From Oenanthe sinensis (lineage: Eukaryota > Streptophyta > Magnoliopsida > Apiales > Apiaceae): 64,000 nucleotides of DNA. Each line of letters begins with the position of its first letter. Position 1 is the stretch's first letter. The stretch is from NCBI GenBank assembly GCA_028671895.1, contig CM053801.1, positions 14,607,375 through 14,671,374 on the forward strand, given 5' to 3'. The translations under genes and the position numbers were made by a program. Positions 27,101-39,326 of the stretch are shown here, piece after piece. Below the pieces are notes generated by a model that saw nothing but the letters and a program-made list of their open reading frames with translations, did not search any database and was not told the origin of the DNA.

Positions 27101-28590
27101 TTTCCCTTCACAATGCTAATAAAATATTAGTTTATCGAAATTCTTCATCTATCAGGTATACGTTTTGTTATTTTCAATTTTTCCTAAAAAACGTTTTCCA
27201 TTTAATCCCTATACATTTTTTATTTTTTTTTGCTTAAATCCTAAAATTATAAAAGTGTATTAGATTTTGATATTACATGTATTCAAAAATGTGCTCCCGT
27301 GTCCTTAAAAAATAAACAAAAATAAATTGCTACGGTTTAGATTTTGGTCATAAAAGTCGATGACTAAGAAATATAAAATTGCTCCAAGTATTCATCACTC
27401 ATTAGCTAAAAAATAAAATTGCTCCAGCCATACAGCAGCAGGAACCAAACGCCCAAACCCATGGCTCTCATAGAGTAGATTAAAGGCAGTAAAATGACAA
27501 TTAGAATCCACTCCTTGTTAATTTAGGAAGGAGGGTTATTAATTAAAGAAGATAACATTTCGGGCAGGGACAAAAAAGACGAGTAAATGTCAAAGACACA
27601 GCAACTTCAATAGAGTACTTGTGCAATATGCAGAACTGCACAAGTAATTAATGGGATCTCTTGGTTAAAGCTCTGTTTACAAAAACAGCAACTACAATTT
27701 GCTTGTATGTTTTTCAAGAAAAACCAAGTCAATATGAGAGCTCCATGCTTTCCCCCACAAGAATATAATCCTTTAGCCAAAATTTTATCTGAAAAGTTTA
27801 ATGCAAAACATTATATCCCGGTGGGGTGACTGGAGTCCTTTAAATAATAATGTTCACGTTGTCATCATTTCATTCTCAAACTTTTTTACCAGTCGACACA
27901 GTAAGAAACATGCCTATTGTCCCTCACCCTTCACGGGATAATAGAACAGAAGTTGCATCACCGAGATACTAGAAAGGGAAGGAAACAAGAGAAAAAAAGT
28001 TGAAAAAACAAAATCAAGCAATCAACTATTCAAGCCAGTGCCAAATGCCAATAAACATGACCACATATGGCCAATTCAATATAAAGTTCCGGTGCTCAGA
28101 GACCTTAATTTTCTCACTAGCCATTCAAATTTGAGCATGCTAGTTAAATGCAAGACAAATACCACACAAATTACATATTACAGCCTATTGCCATTTCAAT
28201 TTGAGGCTGAAGAATTAAGTTATTCCAGCAAAAGGGTTATATCAAGCTTATTTAGATAAACGTGAAGGATGGATCATATTACAACCTATTAACAGCAATT
28301 CAAGCCATAACATACTACTAATATGTGAGAAACATAAGATTTGCTCAAATAAAACACCAGAAAATAGGACGTTGCTGGCACTTGAAAATGCTCACAAGGG
28401 GGTCTCGACAGTATGCTGAAGAAAATTGACAAGTCCATAAAATGTAACATTAAAACAAACGCAAAATTTAGTATCCGAAACCCAGAATGTTGATGATGTT
28501 TAAAGATAAATCCTAGCCTTGAAAATAGAAACAATACGCTTCAAGTCCAACAGGATAATGATATTAGTGCCAGATAACACTCTATGAGCA
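24113..28590. other. Long intergenic region, no gene recognised
   Basis: Scattered short open frames (for example 24681-24932 and 26205-26390 plus, 25616-25819 minus) have no recognisable domains or plant-like splice partners. Near 26336-26530 there are repeat-like phrases built on GGGGCC and CCCCTATAAA, probably decayed transposon ends. A short (TA)n lies near 25358-25373. The right end, from about 28260, is probably the 3' untranslated region of the L15 gene. Confidence 0.5.
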
Positions 28591-30501
28591 TTACCGGTAA
28601 CGACGAAGAGACAATGTATTGTTTCTCTTCCAGGTAGCCCTTCTTGAAGGTCGTGCTTTGTGATTACGGTGACCCTTTCCACGCAGACCCCTGTATTTCT
28701 TCCCAGCAGAGGTGAGTCCACGGAGCTCTCTGTGCTTGTGTACCGGATTACAAATCCAATTGATCCTCGGGTCATTGCGGATCACAGTATGAGCAGCATC
28801 AACCAAAATCACTTCAAAGTACTTGTAAGTTGAATCCTGAATAACAAATGAAGATATTTTTAATAACAGCCCATCAACAAACATCTTTAAAAGTAATGAC
28901 AGATTGACACTACAGTAAATTTTAAACAAATAAATGTGCAGATGCATCATGTGTTTGCATAGAGATGACTGGCAAAGTACACATTTCCCAGACATGAGTT
29001 TGACACTGCATTGAAATCGCGCCATGTTCACAGGAATGAAATTTCTGCATACCTCGTTAACCCAGTAAGAATTGAGAACCTTCAGACCTGCAAGTTTCCG
29101 TCCAGCACGTTCCTCAGCAACTGATCGCTTGCTGCGCTGAAATTTCAGCTGGGTCACACCCTGGTTTGTTGGCTTTCCATACACAATACCCTTAGAAACG
29201 GGTCTCTTACGTCCACCACGTTTCACACGCACACGGTATACCACATAACCCTGCAGCAGTCATATATTGCTATCATTAACCCTAACATTAATAAGGATAT
29301 TCATACAAATTTGCAAACAAAACAGACACTAGATAAGTAGGCAGTTACGCTAAATAAATTTTTGAACTGCTTATTATTTTTACAAGGGCTTTAATCAACA
29401 ATGACATCTGAACAGAAACTTTAAATAATTAGATAGTCTCTCTCCATCCTCGTCACAAGTAATTGGTTCAAATCCTCATAAGTGGTATGGTCCCTCTTCA
29501 TTAACCCCGGCATAATACTGTGGGATAACCTCACTTAATATGTCAAGCTCACCCAACATAACCCAACAGGTAATATTGCATTATTTATCGGAAGACTAGC
29601 ATATCTCTTGTGTCCTTGTGTATCTTATTATAGTTTCTTCTAAAGTAACTTTAACAACGCAACAAAATAAGTTCATGCTAATGCTTAAGGTTAAGTTATA
29701 GTCATCTAACCATAACTACAGAAGGTAGAATTCAGAACAATATTAATATAACATATCTAAATCTGTCCAGTTAAATAACCCGAGTAAGAGAAAATATCAC
29801 AAACAATCATGCCCTATATGATCAATCTATAGTTATACATATCAACAATAACATATACATAAAACGTTTGCAGTCAACAAACATGTAACAGACGAACAGG
29901 AATAAGATAAAAAGGTCCTAACTTAATCAAATAATCTGGTGATGCAAAATCTTACAGTTTCATAATGGCGAACTTCATCGAACTAATAAGCTACTTATCA
30001 TTGGACAAAAAGCTAGCTAAGAATACAAATCGAATACCATCTCATACATCACACAACTCAATAACAAGCCCTTACAATTTTACATCAAAAAGCACATTTC
30101 AAGAAACCCATATATTAAATTCAAACAAAAAACAATAAAATCCAGTAATTTCAAAACCCAAATTCAAGAAAACAAAAACCCAGAAAGAAAAGATGAAAAA
30201 TTTCTCAAATGCTTAACAAAACACACACAGACCTGCTTAGCCTTGTAACCAAGACGACGGGCCTTATCAGGGCGAGTGGGGTGAGTGACCCGAACAATAG
30301 AAGGATGCTGACGATACTCCCAGCACCTGACCCTCTGCACGAACCTCATCACATCTGATTGTTTCTTCCTCCATAGCTCTGACACATATGTGTATGCTCC
30401 TGTTCATTTTTCATTACCTTTATCGTTAAATACTATTATTATTATTATTTGTGTGAATAAACATAACATAAGAAGAATTGTGAAAATGAATGCATACCCA
30501 T
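28591..30501 (-). CDS. RPL15: 60S ribosomal protein L15 (eL15)
   Basis: eL15 is a structural protein of the cytosolic large ribosomal subunit, in contact with 28S rRNA. Four coding exons (30498-30501, 30233-30399, 29053-29250, 28591-28836) give 204 residues, the standard plant length, with no stop or gap. The protein starts MGAYTYVSELWRKKQSD, has the family segment RLGYKAKQGYVVYRVRVKRG across the second junction, and ends in the basic tail KRNNTLSLRRYR. Exon 1 contributes only ATG plus one base, so an intron lies almost directly behind the start codon, a layout that often helps expression of plant ribosomal genes. Upstream telo-box and site II motifs fit growth-linked co-regulation. Confidence 0.97.
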
Positions 30502-30579
30502 TGTTGAGTTGTAGCACCTCTCTCTCCGCCTCTTTTGTGTGTGTGTGTGTGTTCGGCTTGTGATGTTAAAATGACCTGA

Positions 30580-30681
30580 TTAGGGTTTTAGGTTGCTTAA
30601 ATGACCTATCTGTCCAACTCTTCTTGGGCTTGTTACAACATGTATTCAATATTTTCTAATGGGCTCAGTTAAAATTGGGCC
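30580..30681 (-). promoter_or_regulatory. Telo-box and site II elements of RPL15
   Basis: TTAGGGTTT at 30580-30588 is AAACCCTAA toward the gene, a telo-box about 80 bp upstream of the start codon. TGGGCT/TGGGCC words at about 30626, 30660-30665 and 30676-30681 are site II elements. This pairing is characteristic of Arabidopsis ribosomal protein promoters, where TCP-family and telo-box factors act together. A (GT)n tract at about 30537-30551 lies in the presumed leader. Confidence 0.6.
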
Positions 30682-32779
30682 TAGATAATGATTTCGGGTT
30701 TGGGTGGTTGGAGACAGATAATGCCTACACGAGATGATCGTGCTAATTAAATTATTTTATGAGAGAAAATATTCAGTTATGCTACGACTTTGAAATTTAT
30801 GTAATTAAAAAACTTAGAATATTTTTATAAAAAATTCAAAGTTCTTGAGAATACGTGTTTCAGCAGATACGATGTATTTCTCTTAGAATTTTCATCTTAT
30901 TTTAATATTTAAAGATTAAATTGATCAATTAATAAAGTTACATTTTAAGGTGCATATAAAAATTAATAAAGTTAAAATACATGTAAAAAATTAAAAGTAC
31001 AACTAGTTACGGATAAAGGGAGTGTAAGATACAGTTTTATGAATTAGGTTTTGATTATTTTATGTTAACATTAAGCATAAATTAAATTAAAAATAGAAAA
31101 TTATTAATTATTAATATAGTAATCATCCCTTAGATTGTTCGAAGTGACAGACAACGAAAAGAAAGTCAAACTAGGTCAAGCAGCTTTTATAAACAAAATC
31201 AAATAATTTTCTATCTACATATAATTAATAGAATTTATCAAAATAATGATAAAATCAAATCTAATTTATGTATGTTATATTTTGAGGCAAAGACTGAAGA
31301 TGAACAAATACATTATTTTTAACACTACTTTTTCGAGAAAGAAAATGTGTTATCCATTTAAAAGAGTGTTTGTTTTAAAGGTTTTCAATGGAATATATTT
31401 TTTAAATATATTTGATCAATTTATCTTCAATAAAGTCCTACCTAGATATAAAATACAAATTTTAACCCGGAGGTCCTGAATTACCCTATTTATTTGGATA
31501 ATTTGTATTTTAATTCAAATTAAATATTTCTGGGACTTCATAGTCATTATTATTTTAGGAATATTATATTTGAATATGTTTTGAGTCAAAACTTTAGTCC
31601 AAACGTTGACAAGTTCCGACAAATAGCTATCGATTATTATTTCAGGTTATATAGACAATGAAACGATCTTTTTCTCAAAGTAATAGTTATACATGTTCAA
31701 ATGACTTGAAACTTAGGGAATGTCATTAGAATATTTAAAAAGAAGTTTAGGATTTTTTTCATAATTTTTGGGTGACTTTTATTTTTGTTATGTATTCCCG
31801 ATTACGTTATTGATTGTTCGATCAATTAAAAGTCAATGAAGGTCAACTCAAAATTGAGTAGGATTTTGACCATGACCTATTTGGATTATTCACAGATGGT
31901 TCCCAAATTTTCATAATTGTTGGAGCATGTTTCGAAAAACGTAATTTTTATCAATTAATCTTTCGGTTATGAGATTATTAGCTTAATTAATTCTCTGAAC
32001 AAGGTAGCACATTTTTTCAAACACCTATGTGGCCTCTTTCAGCTGATACAACTTTAATTTGAATTGTTGTGACTCTCCTTGCACCATGTAAAGCCTTGTC
32101 CCCTTTAAAATAAATCAAAAATACTTTAATTTTGGCCTATAAATAAAGCCTTCCTCCCAAACCATTTCTCAAGCCTTTTAGTGCCAAGTATATGCTGCAA
32201 ATTTCTCTCCCAAGAAACTCTTAACATCAGTAGGTTTTTATCTCAAAGAGTTTTTGAGTTTTAAGTTTAGTTTTTTCATAGATCTTACCCTTTTTAAGCT
32301 TAAAAACCCATATACTTACATTAATCATACACCAACTATACAAGTCCCTTTAGGCTACCCAAAGACCATATATCTACTGCCCTTAGACTTGTTTAGTTGC
32401 CCCCAAATTATACTAAAATATCATATTTCTGCGATTTTCCAACGACTACTTTTTGTGTGTTTTGGCTTCTAAACTAGTTTTTTCTCTTGATTTCTCTCTA
32501 GATCTCAAGAGTTACAAGTTGGTTCTATTATTATATATATTCGGCAGCCTATATAATATATATATATATATATACTTGCTTGTTTCAATTTTTAAATATA
32601 TTATATAGTTAGCTTTGTTTACGATTTATATATACACGAGTTTTAATTGTTTGTTCTCTCTTAGTATATATAGATTGTGTTGGTATTTGGTGAAACCTTC
32701 TTTTCATCTCTTAGTCTCCCAAATTAGTTGTTCACATCCTTGGCTTACCTATCCGAGATTAATAACGACTCCAAATTAT

Positions 32780-33490
32780 TTAAGTTCCGAGTAGAGACCG
32801 ATTTGTATAAATCTAATATAGAGGTATAAACTAAAGGACTCCTTGTTGAATTTGATAATTAAACTAGTTTTTATTACGAGTAGAGGCCAATTTATATAAG
32901 TCTTATATAGGACATAAACAAAAGGACTCCTTGGTAAATATTTGCAAGTTAGCCCATTTTATTTCCGAGTTGATAGTATTCATATAAGTCTATATTATAA
33001 GACATAAATGAACATCTGCTTGTTTGAAATAAAAATAGGCATAAGCTAACTTATATTTCGAGATTAAAATATTCGTATAAATCTCATATATTATTTAGAG
33101 ATATAAACGAATCTCTCTCGTAGAATATTTGTAAGTTTGGACTCACTTTAATTCCGAGTCGAGACTAATTTGTATAAGTCGAGGTACGACATAAACAAAA
33201 GGATTCCTTGTTGAATTATTAGGGAAATAAACTAACTTATATTCCGAGTTGTATTCTTTTGTATAAATCTTATTTAGAGATATAAGCAAAGTAAACTCGT
33301 AGAATATTTGTAAGTTTAATTAACTCTGAACACCGAGTTAAGTGTTATTCGTATAAATCTCATATTATTACTTAGAGATATAAACAAGCCTTATTTGTTG
33401 AGTTCTTGAGATTTACCCACATTATTCCGAGTTGAATAATATTTCGTATAAGTCGAGATACGATATAAACGAAAATTACTCGTAGAATTT
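32780..33490. repeat. Degenerate ~90-bp tandem array, about eight copies
   Basis: Each unit carries TTCCGAGT, then TTTGTATAA(G/A)TC, then a (GA)(TA)TAAAC word, then CTCGTAGAAT or CTTGTTGAAT. The CCGAGT-like word falls near 32790, 32877, 32966, 33059, 33154, 33243, 33331 and 33427, a spacing of 87-96 bp. The copies are diverged, so the array is not recent. It sits inside the LTR-like segment, downstream of its TATA box. Confidence 0.75.
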
Positions 33491-33631
33491 AAGTGGCATG
33501 TTTTGTGTTTGTTTAAAGGCCATAGTTTAGTTGTCTTTAATTTCCAAGGCTTGTTAAACAAAATAGTTTGAAAGCGTATTTGATCTCATTCAAGTCAAAT
33601 ATATATGGTATATATCTTGACCTTATATATC

Positions 33632-33656
33632 CACACACACACACACACACACACAC
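33632..33656. repeat. (CA)n microsatellite
   Basis: About 12 CA units inside the LTR-like insertion. They are followed by two near-copies of a phrase containing TTGCATTCATRCGCTTTACATA (near 33665-33695 and 33725-33755), another short direct repeat. Confidence 0.85.
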
Positions 33657-34156
33657 TTTAAGTGCTTGCATTGCATTCATGCGCTTTACATATCGCAATT
33701 TACTTTAGCATATTTACTTTAAAGTACTTGCATTCATACGCTTTACATAACGTACTTTACTTTAGAATATGCACTTAAATTACTGCATACACGTTTACAC
33801 ATAACGTGTGGTTCGTCCTTTTCACGAAGCGACTTACCCCGATTCACGTTTATATATTCTGTTGATTTGGCTATATTATATATATTTGTTTAACCCCGGT
33901 CTAGTACTGTAATATACTAGTCCACTAACTTTCTTTTCTGAAACAGGGTTAATAAATCATAGTACCGGTTGTCTAGACTTTGTTTGTGAGATGATCCTTG
34001 TTCTAAAACTCAAGTCCTAGGCACACCGACGAGAATTTAGGTGTCTTTGCACCACGAGGAAGAGGAAAGACCCAATACCTAAGACCTAAGATCCAAGACC
34101 AACAGAGTGTTAGAGGAACACAATCTACGCATGGTTGTATTTTTCTTACTTGTATT

Positions 34157-34332
34157 TGAGGATGTAGCATGGAGTTACGCTCCAAGATAAACTTGTAAAT
34201 GTTCTATTTAGATTGTGAGGATATAGCGGAGAGTTACGCTCCAAGATAAATCTAGTAGGTTTGCTATTATATTTTGAGGGGTTAACGGTGAGTTAAGGTT
34301 TGAAATAAATACATAGTGGTTATAAAGGCTTC
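34157..34332. repeat. 59-bp tandem repeat, three copies
   Basis: TGAGGAT-like words recur at about 34158, 34217 and 34276. The first two units share GAGTTACGCTCCAAGATAAA; the third is more diverged. The repeat lies near the right end of the LTR-like segment. Confidence 0.65.
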
Positions 34333-34641
34333 TCCGCCGCTATAAGAAGTGCATCTTTTTATAGTTGAAAAATCTCGAATTCAGGGAGGGACTCGGGGAT
34401 TGGACTAGGGGTGAGCGGATACGTTAGGGGATTGTGCCATCGTAAACCAGGATAAAAATCTTATATGTTGTGCCCTATTTCTTTACTCTCTTTTAATTTC
34501 CGCACTTGATTTACTAGTTGATTAGTAACATTTTTAAAAGAGAAGAGAAAATTTTAAACGCCTAGCTCTAATTTTTAAAAAGATATTAAGTTATTCAACC
34601 CCCTTGTAGCTAATACTCATCCTTACAGACCTAACAGGGAG

Positions 34642-36345
34642 TAATAAATAATTTTAATAATATATCACAAAAAACTTTGGTTGATCTATTATAAAAAGAA
34701 AATTTTAAATTTGTAACATTATTAATCAATATTTTTTAACTGTAAATCAAAATTTAATTAATTTGACTTTAAAAAATTAACTAAGACAAAAATATGTAGG
34801 ATGGAGGAGTAAAATCTAAGATTTGGGACCTATTTACCTCATATATTTATAACCTAAATTAAATAAGAGTTTAATGTTCCTGATTTTTCCAGAAGTTAAA
34901 AAATTTCTCATATAAATATACGTGTGTGTTATTATAATTATAAATTTTTTATATACACAATTACAAAAATATCTTTATTATTTTATATTAAAAAATACTT
35001 ACATCTTAAATAATTTTCATAAATAAACTTACAAAAAATATTATGTTTATGTTAGGACACTAAAATTGGTAAAATAGTAATATCCATATTCGCCGAAATT
35101 TTAGAAATGAGTATTCTTGTTAACCTGTGTTAAAAAAGTTGGTATTTTCACCAACCTCTAAAAATTGAAAAATGAGTTTGGAGTGTTTTTTTTAAATTGG
35201 AAAAAAGAGTTTGGAGCTATACTGCCTTTATCCCATCTATTTTTTTTACGGTTTTCTTTTTTGAACGTTTCTCTCAATTCTTTACGTTTCCAAAAATAGT
35301 AAAATTTTATAATATAAAAATCAACTGCACTCCTACTTTCATCCACCATATTCAGTTTATACCTTGAATATTAACGGGTCTCACCACTTTACTCATTTTT
35401 CTTACACTTCTCCACTACTTTATTCATTTTTATTAACCTCCGTATCCAACCCATTTGTAGAGAAATGAGAGGGACGGAGAGAATATTACTTTGGCCAAGT
35501 CCAATGGTGTGTTATATCTTATTCTATATCTATATTATAGAACAACAATTAAAATTCTTCACTCCAATTGACTGTGCTAAATATTATGCAAAAATAGCAA
35601 AATGCTATAATTTATTCTATATATAGAACAAAAAACCACTTTTTGGTGTTAAATTATAACAATAACTTCATCTATTTTAGCACGACCATTGAACATGCTC
35701 TTACTACGAACGGAGAGGAGCACACTGTTGGCTCTTAGTACAATGGAGAGGAGCACATTGTTGGGCTCCATGTAAGACACAAGATACCCCACACGAGTTA
35801 ACCTAATACGAATGCTCTCACATGAACCCTACTGCAGCCCACCTTCCGGTAGTACGTGTATCAAAGAAGACAATACGGTAACCAACTAGTACGTAGGATC
35901 GATCCTGAATTTTAAGGTACCATAGACAAAATCAATTTAACATTCATCATATACTGTATTCGACACACTCATACCTAAATAATTTAGAAATTTTGAGGCC
36001 CTTGAGCTTTTGGGCATGTCTTGTCTGTAGCAGGACCGCTAATGACCAGATTCATGATAACGCTCTGGACTCATTTTGTTTTATATTTGGCAATTAGTCA
36101 AGTGCATGATTCTGATCAGCAGATGAGCTACAATCTCATGTTGGATGAAAAAACAACTTTGAAATGAGTTCAACAATCTTTAAATCAACATAAAAGATGG
36201 CAAAAACTCTATAAGTGAATTCAAACAACATTTTGAACTTCAAAATTGTAATTGTAGAACTCAGTACACATAACATAGCCACCAAGGGTCCATCAAACAC
36301 ACCAAGGTTCTGTAACTACTTAAGCAAAAGAAAAACAAGGCAAAT
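34642..36345. other. Intergenic, transposon-rich, no gene seen
   Basis: Contains the right remainder of the older repeat interrupted by the LTR-like insertion (to about 34820), a hairpin GTTGGTATTTTCACCAAC near 35138-35155, repeat phrases typical of plant MITEs (GAGGGACGGAGAG near 35468), and the TIR element at 35489-35700. The last 150 bases are probably the S20 3' untranslated region. Confidence 0.5.
35489..35700. mobile_element. Tourist-like MITE
   Basis: The left end contains CCAAGTCCAATGG. The reverse-complemented right end is GAGCATGTTCAATGG. TTA stands on both sides (35486-35488 and 35701-35703), as expected for PIF/Harbinger-type elements. The interior is AT-rich and largely self-complementary (TATAGAAC words on both arms). 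The left edge is uncertain by about four bases. Confidence 0.45.
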
Positions 36346-38001
36346 TTATGATTCAGCAACAGTGACTTCAACCTCCACACCAGGTTCAATGGTAATGGAA
36401 GTAATCTGTTTAACAACATCAGGAGAGCTGAAGAGATCAATCACTCGTTTGTGCACCCGGAGCTCGAATCTGTCCCATGTATTTGTTCCTGGAAAGTGTG
36501 AAAGTAGCATATATCTCCAGTGAGCAGGTTAAAATGACATACAAAGCCCACAGAGCTGTTAGCAATAGTCACACACGCTTAAGTGAATTAAAACATCGTG
36601 ACCAAACAATTAATGACTAATCTTATATTCTTATTATGTATAAGCAAGTACAACCTATTAGTTGAGGCTGGTGACTGACAAAAATGCTTCATTTATCAAC
36701 ACGCAACAGCTCATCTACTTAACAGATTTTTTCCCCTTCAGAGAAAGGAAAGATGCTCAACAACTCAGGTACGTTTTCAAATAGAATCAGTTCAAATGAG
36801 GTATAGTCAAATGACTCCCAGAAGCAAACATAGCTTTGTAACATGTAATTGCTGCACTAACTAGCTAGAACAGCATTTACTAGATCGTGAAGCACGGGAA
36901 TCATGATTTCAGCAAGCTTGTAAACATTAGATAATAAAATACAAGATCATCTACAAATAGCATGAACGATGAACAGAATTATTACACATAAATGAACCGA
37001 GTGCTTGTTCTTTGCAATTAATTTTTTATGTAAAAGCATTACAACGTGTCAATGTTATCTAGTGAGAATGAATATAAGGCTATAAAAGAGAAAGACCTAC
37101 TACATATACACAAAGATTTCCGGGACAATTTCCCAAAAAGCATACCCTGATAAATTAGAAACTATAACAGTTTCTATGCACGGGAGGACTTCATTATACA
37201 GAGCATACATAAGAATGTGGTATACCTCCGAACAGTTGCTAAAGGATTGATATCTATTTATGTGCATATTCTTAGGTATGGTCCGCATAAATCTGTTTGA
37301 GGTCACCTCAGGTCCTCAACTAGTAGCAGTAGTGTAGTGACATGCACATCTCTTCGTAGATAACAAAGACAAGTTCAATGAAAATGTATTTTACTACAAT
37401 TAGCCGAAGTTTGCTCCCAACAAACATTTACACTAGACCAACTCCACACATGGACACACATATATATAACCTCACGCAAAAAATAATTTACCTTCACCGC
37501 AAGGTGATTTCCTGGTAGTGATTTTCAGAACTTTTGTGGGCATTCTAACAGGTCCCTTAACCCTCAACTGCTTGTCTTTAGCCCCCCGAACCAAATCCGA
37601 ACACACTACAATTAAAACCAAATTACGAATGCAGTACGCGTAGGCACCAAACCAGCATTAACTAGAAAGAAAAAACAACTGCTCCCTGGAATTCAGATAC
37701 TTCTGCTGATACAAAATACGATACAATTCTAGTTTGTATGAAACGATGTTGTGCCAAGTAATTCAAAGTTAAAATAAAAATGCAATACTTGATTGTTGTA
37801 ATCCTATACATTTACAGCAAATAAATAAATAAAACAAAGTATTCAAAAAAAAACAAATGCGTATAAATTGCGATAAAATGTAACAGTGTAATTAAAAAGG
37901 GAACCTTTTTCGAGATTTTTGACAGCCTTAGAAGAAAGAGTGATTCTAATCTTATGAATGTCCTCTTGTGTTTCCTCGTACCCTGCCTTTGTCGGCTTCA
38001 T
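36346..38001 (-). CDS. RPS20: 40S ribosomal protein S20 (uS10)
   Basis: uS10 lies in the head of the small cytosolic ribosomal subunit. Three exons (37905-38001, 37492-37605, 36346-36488) give 117 residues ending EVEVTVAES. The core IHKIRITLSS, DLVRGAKDKQLRVKGPVRMP, TRKSPCGEGTNTWDRFELR and SITIEPGVEVEV are all family hallmarks. I start at the MKPTKAGYEE methionine. Most plant copies have a slightly longer N-terminus (MA... then MKPTK), but here an ATGGCG eight bases upstream is out of frame and stops at once, so the short form is the only one that can be read. The sequence is intact otherwise. No telo-box was seen upstream. Confidence 0.95.
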
Positions 38002-38009
38002 AACGCCAT
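37998..38009 (-). promoter_or_regulatory. Four-codon upstream ORF overlapping the S20 start
   Basis: ATG GCG TTA TGA (38009 to 37998) has a strong context (AAAATGG). Its stop codon overlaps the S20 ATG at 38001 in the arrangement ATGA. The upstream ATG probably descends from the ancestral start of the longer N-terminus, after loss of bases changed the frame. S20 would then be made by leaky scanning or reinitiation. Confidence 0.55.
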
Positions 38010-38374
38010 TTTAGCCTCTTGGGTATTGTAATTGGGACAGGAGGAGAGAGTTACGGGGCCTGGTCCAATTTTACCGACTACAAAATGGGTTGGGTTGATT
38101 AATGACGCCCGAATCTTTCTACTATTACATTTTAGCTCATAGGAAAATAAATTGATTTTTTTAGTTAGTTTTAAATTCCATCTTTACTACCGAATAAATA
38201 TGAAAGTTTATTAGTTCGTCTCTTTTTTTTAGAGATTATTCATTCAGCTCCTTACGAATAATGAGTTTTTTCCCACTTAGATCTTTCCAGAGCTACCTGA
38301 TTTTGCGCTTGAATTTATGATATTTTAATTTTTATGACTTATTAATTTGTTGATCGACACATACAAATTTTATA

Positions 38375-39326
38375 GAGTTAAATGCATTTTGTGTACGTGA
38401 AGTATACACATTTTGCGGTTTGTGTACTTAAACTATCAACTGTGCACTTTGTGTATCTAAATTTTATAAAAGTAATTAGTTTGTATACCTTAATTTTAAT
38501 TGTGCATTTTATGTAGCTGAATTTTATAAAATATTTAATTTGTGTACCAAAATTTTATATGCATGTGTAAAATTTTATTCTTTATATGAATATTTAAAAA
38601 AAATCATTATTTCAAAATTTAAACTAAAATAATTGTATATACATTATTACATATAAGTAAGTAAAAATAAGAGACTCATAATTTTTTTATTTTACCTTAA
38701 AATAAATTTGAAACATTTTTTATTGTAAAATTTTGGAGAATAAATATAAATTTTATAAAATTGGTGTATATATATATAATTTTTAAAAATTCAAAACAGT
38801 ACATTATATTATTTTAAATATCTATACCATATTACATTAATTTATTTTGAAAATGTATATGTTTTTTAATTTATTTAATACAATTATAAGTAAATATATA
38901 GTAAATATACAACCAATTGTATATTTACACCACTTTTATAAAATTTATTATTATTATTCAAAAAATTACAATAAAAAGTGTTTCATTTTTTTTAAATTAA
39001 AATAAATAGATAACAAATATATTATTCACCTTTTTTTTCTTACTTTATATTTAATATATAATGCATAATTATTTTAGTTTTTAATTTTCAACTAACGTTT
39101 TTTTAATATTCATATAAAATATAAATTTTTACACATGCATGTAAAATTCAGTTACATAAATTGAATATTTTTATAAAATTTAGGTACACAAAATGCACAA
39201 TTAAAATTTAGATACACAAAATGATTATTTTTATAAAATTTAAATACACAAAATGTACACTTGATAGTTTAAATACACAAATTACAAAACGTGCATATTT
39301 AAGTTACACAAAAGTGCATTTAACTC
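38375..39326. mobile_element. Non-autonomous element with arms of about 400 bp
   Basis: The element is nearly a perfect palindrome. GAGTTAAATGCA at 38375 pairs with TGCATTTAACTC ending at 39326, and matching continues inward for roughly 400 bp per arm through words such as TTTGTGTA, AACTATCAA and ACATGCATGTG. Flanks are AATTTTATA (38366-38374) and AATTTTAGG (39327-39335), 7 of 9 identical, which suggests a 9-bp target duplication and a Mutator-like origin. No transposase. A transcript would fold into a long hairpin. Confidence 0.75.

Larger units (their letters stand above)
31023..34636. mobile_element. Long LTR-like insertion, 3.6 kb, no coding frame
   Basis: The segment starts TGTAAG, ends CCTAACA, and is flanked by a perfect 5-bp direct repeat GGGAG (31018-31022 and 34637-34641). 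Removing it joins GGATAAAGGGAG to TAATAAAT, which reads as continuous repeat sequence. Inside are a TATA box (TATAAATA, 32138-32145) and the tandem arrays at 32780-33490 and 34157-34332. The segment's last 30 bases (TTCAACCCCCTTGTAG, then CTTACAGACCTAACA) have the look of a plant retrotransposon LTR end. No gag/pol frame and no second LTR copy were found, so a solo LTR is the simplest reading. The length is large but known for some plant lineages. Confidence 0.5.

Noticed and set aside
29440..29500. tRNA-like phrase GGTTCAAATCC
   Set aside because: No matching acceptor or anticodon arms around it; it lies in an L15 intron.
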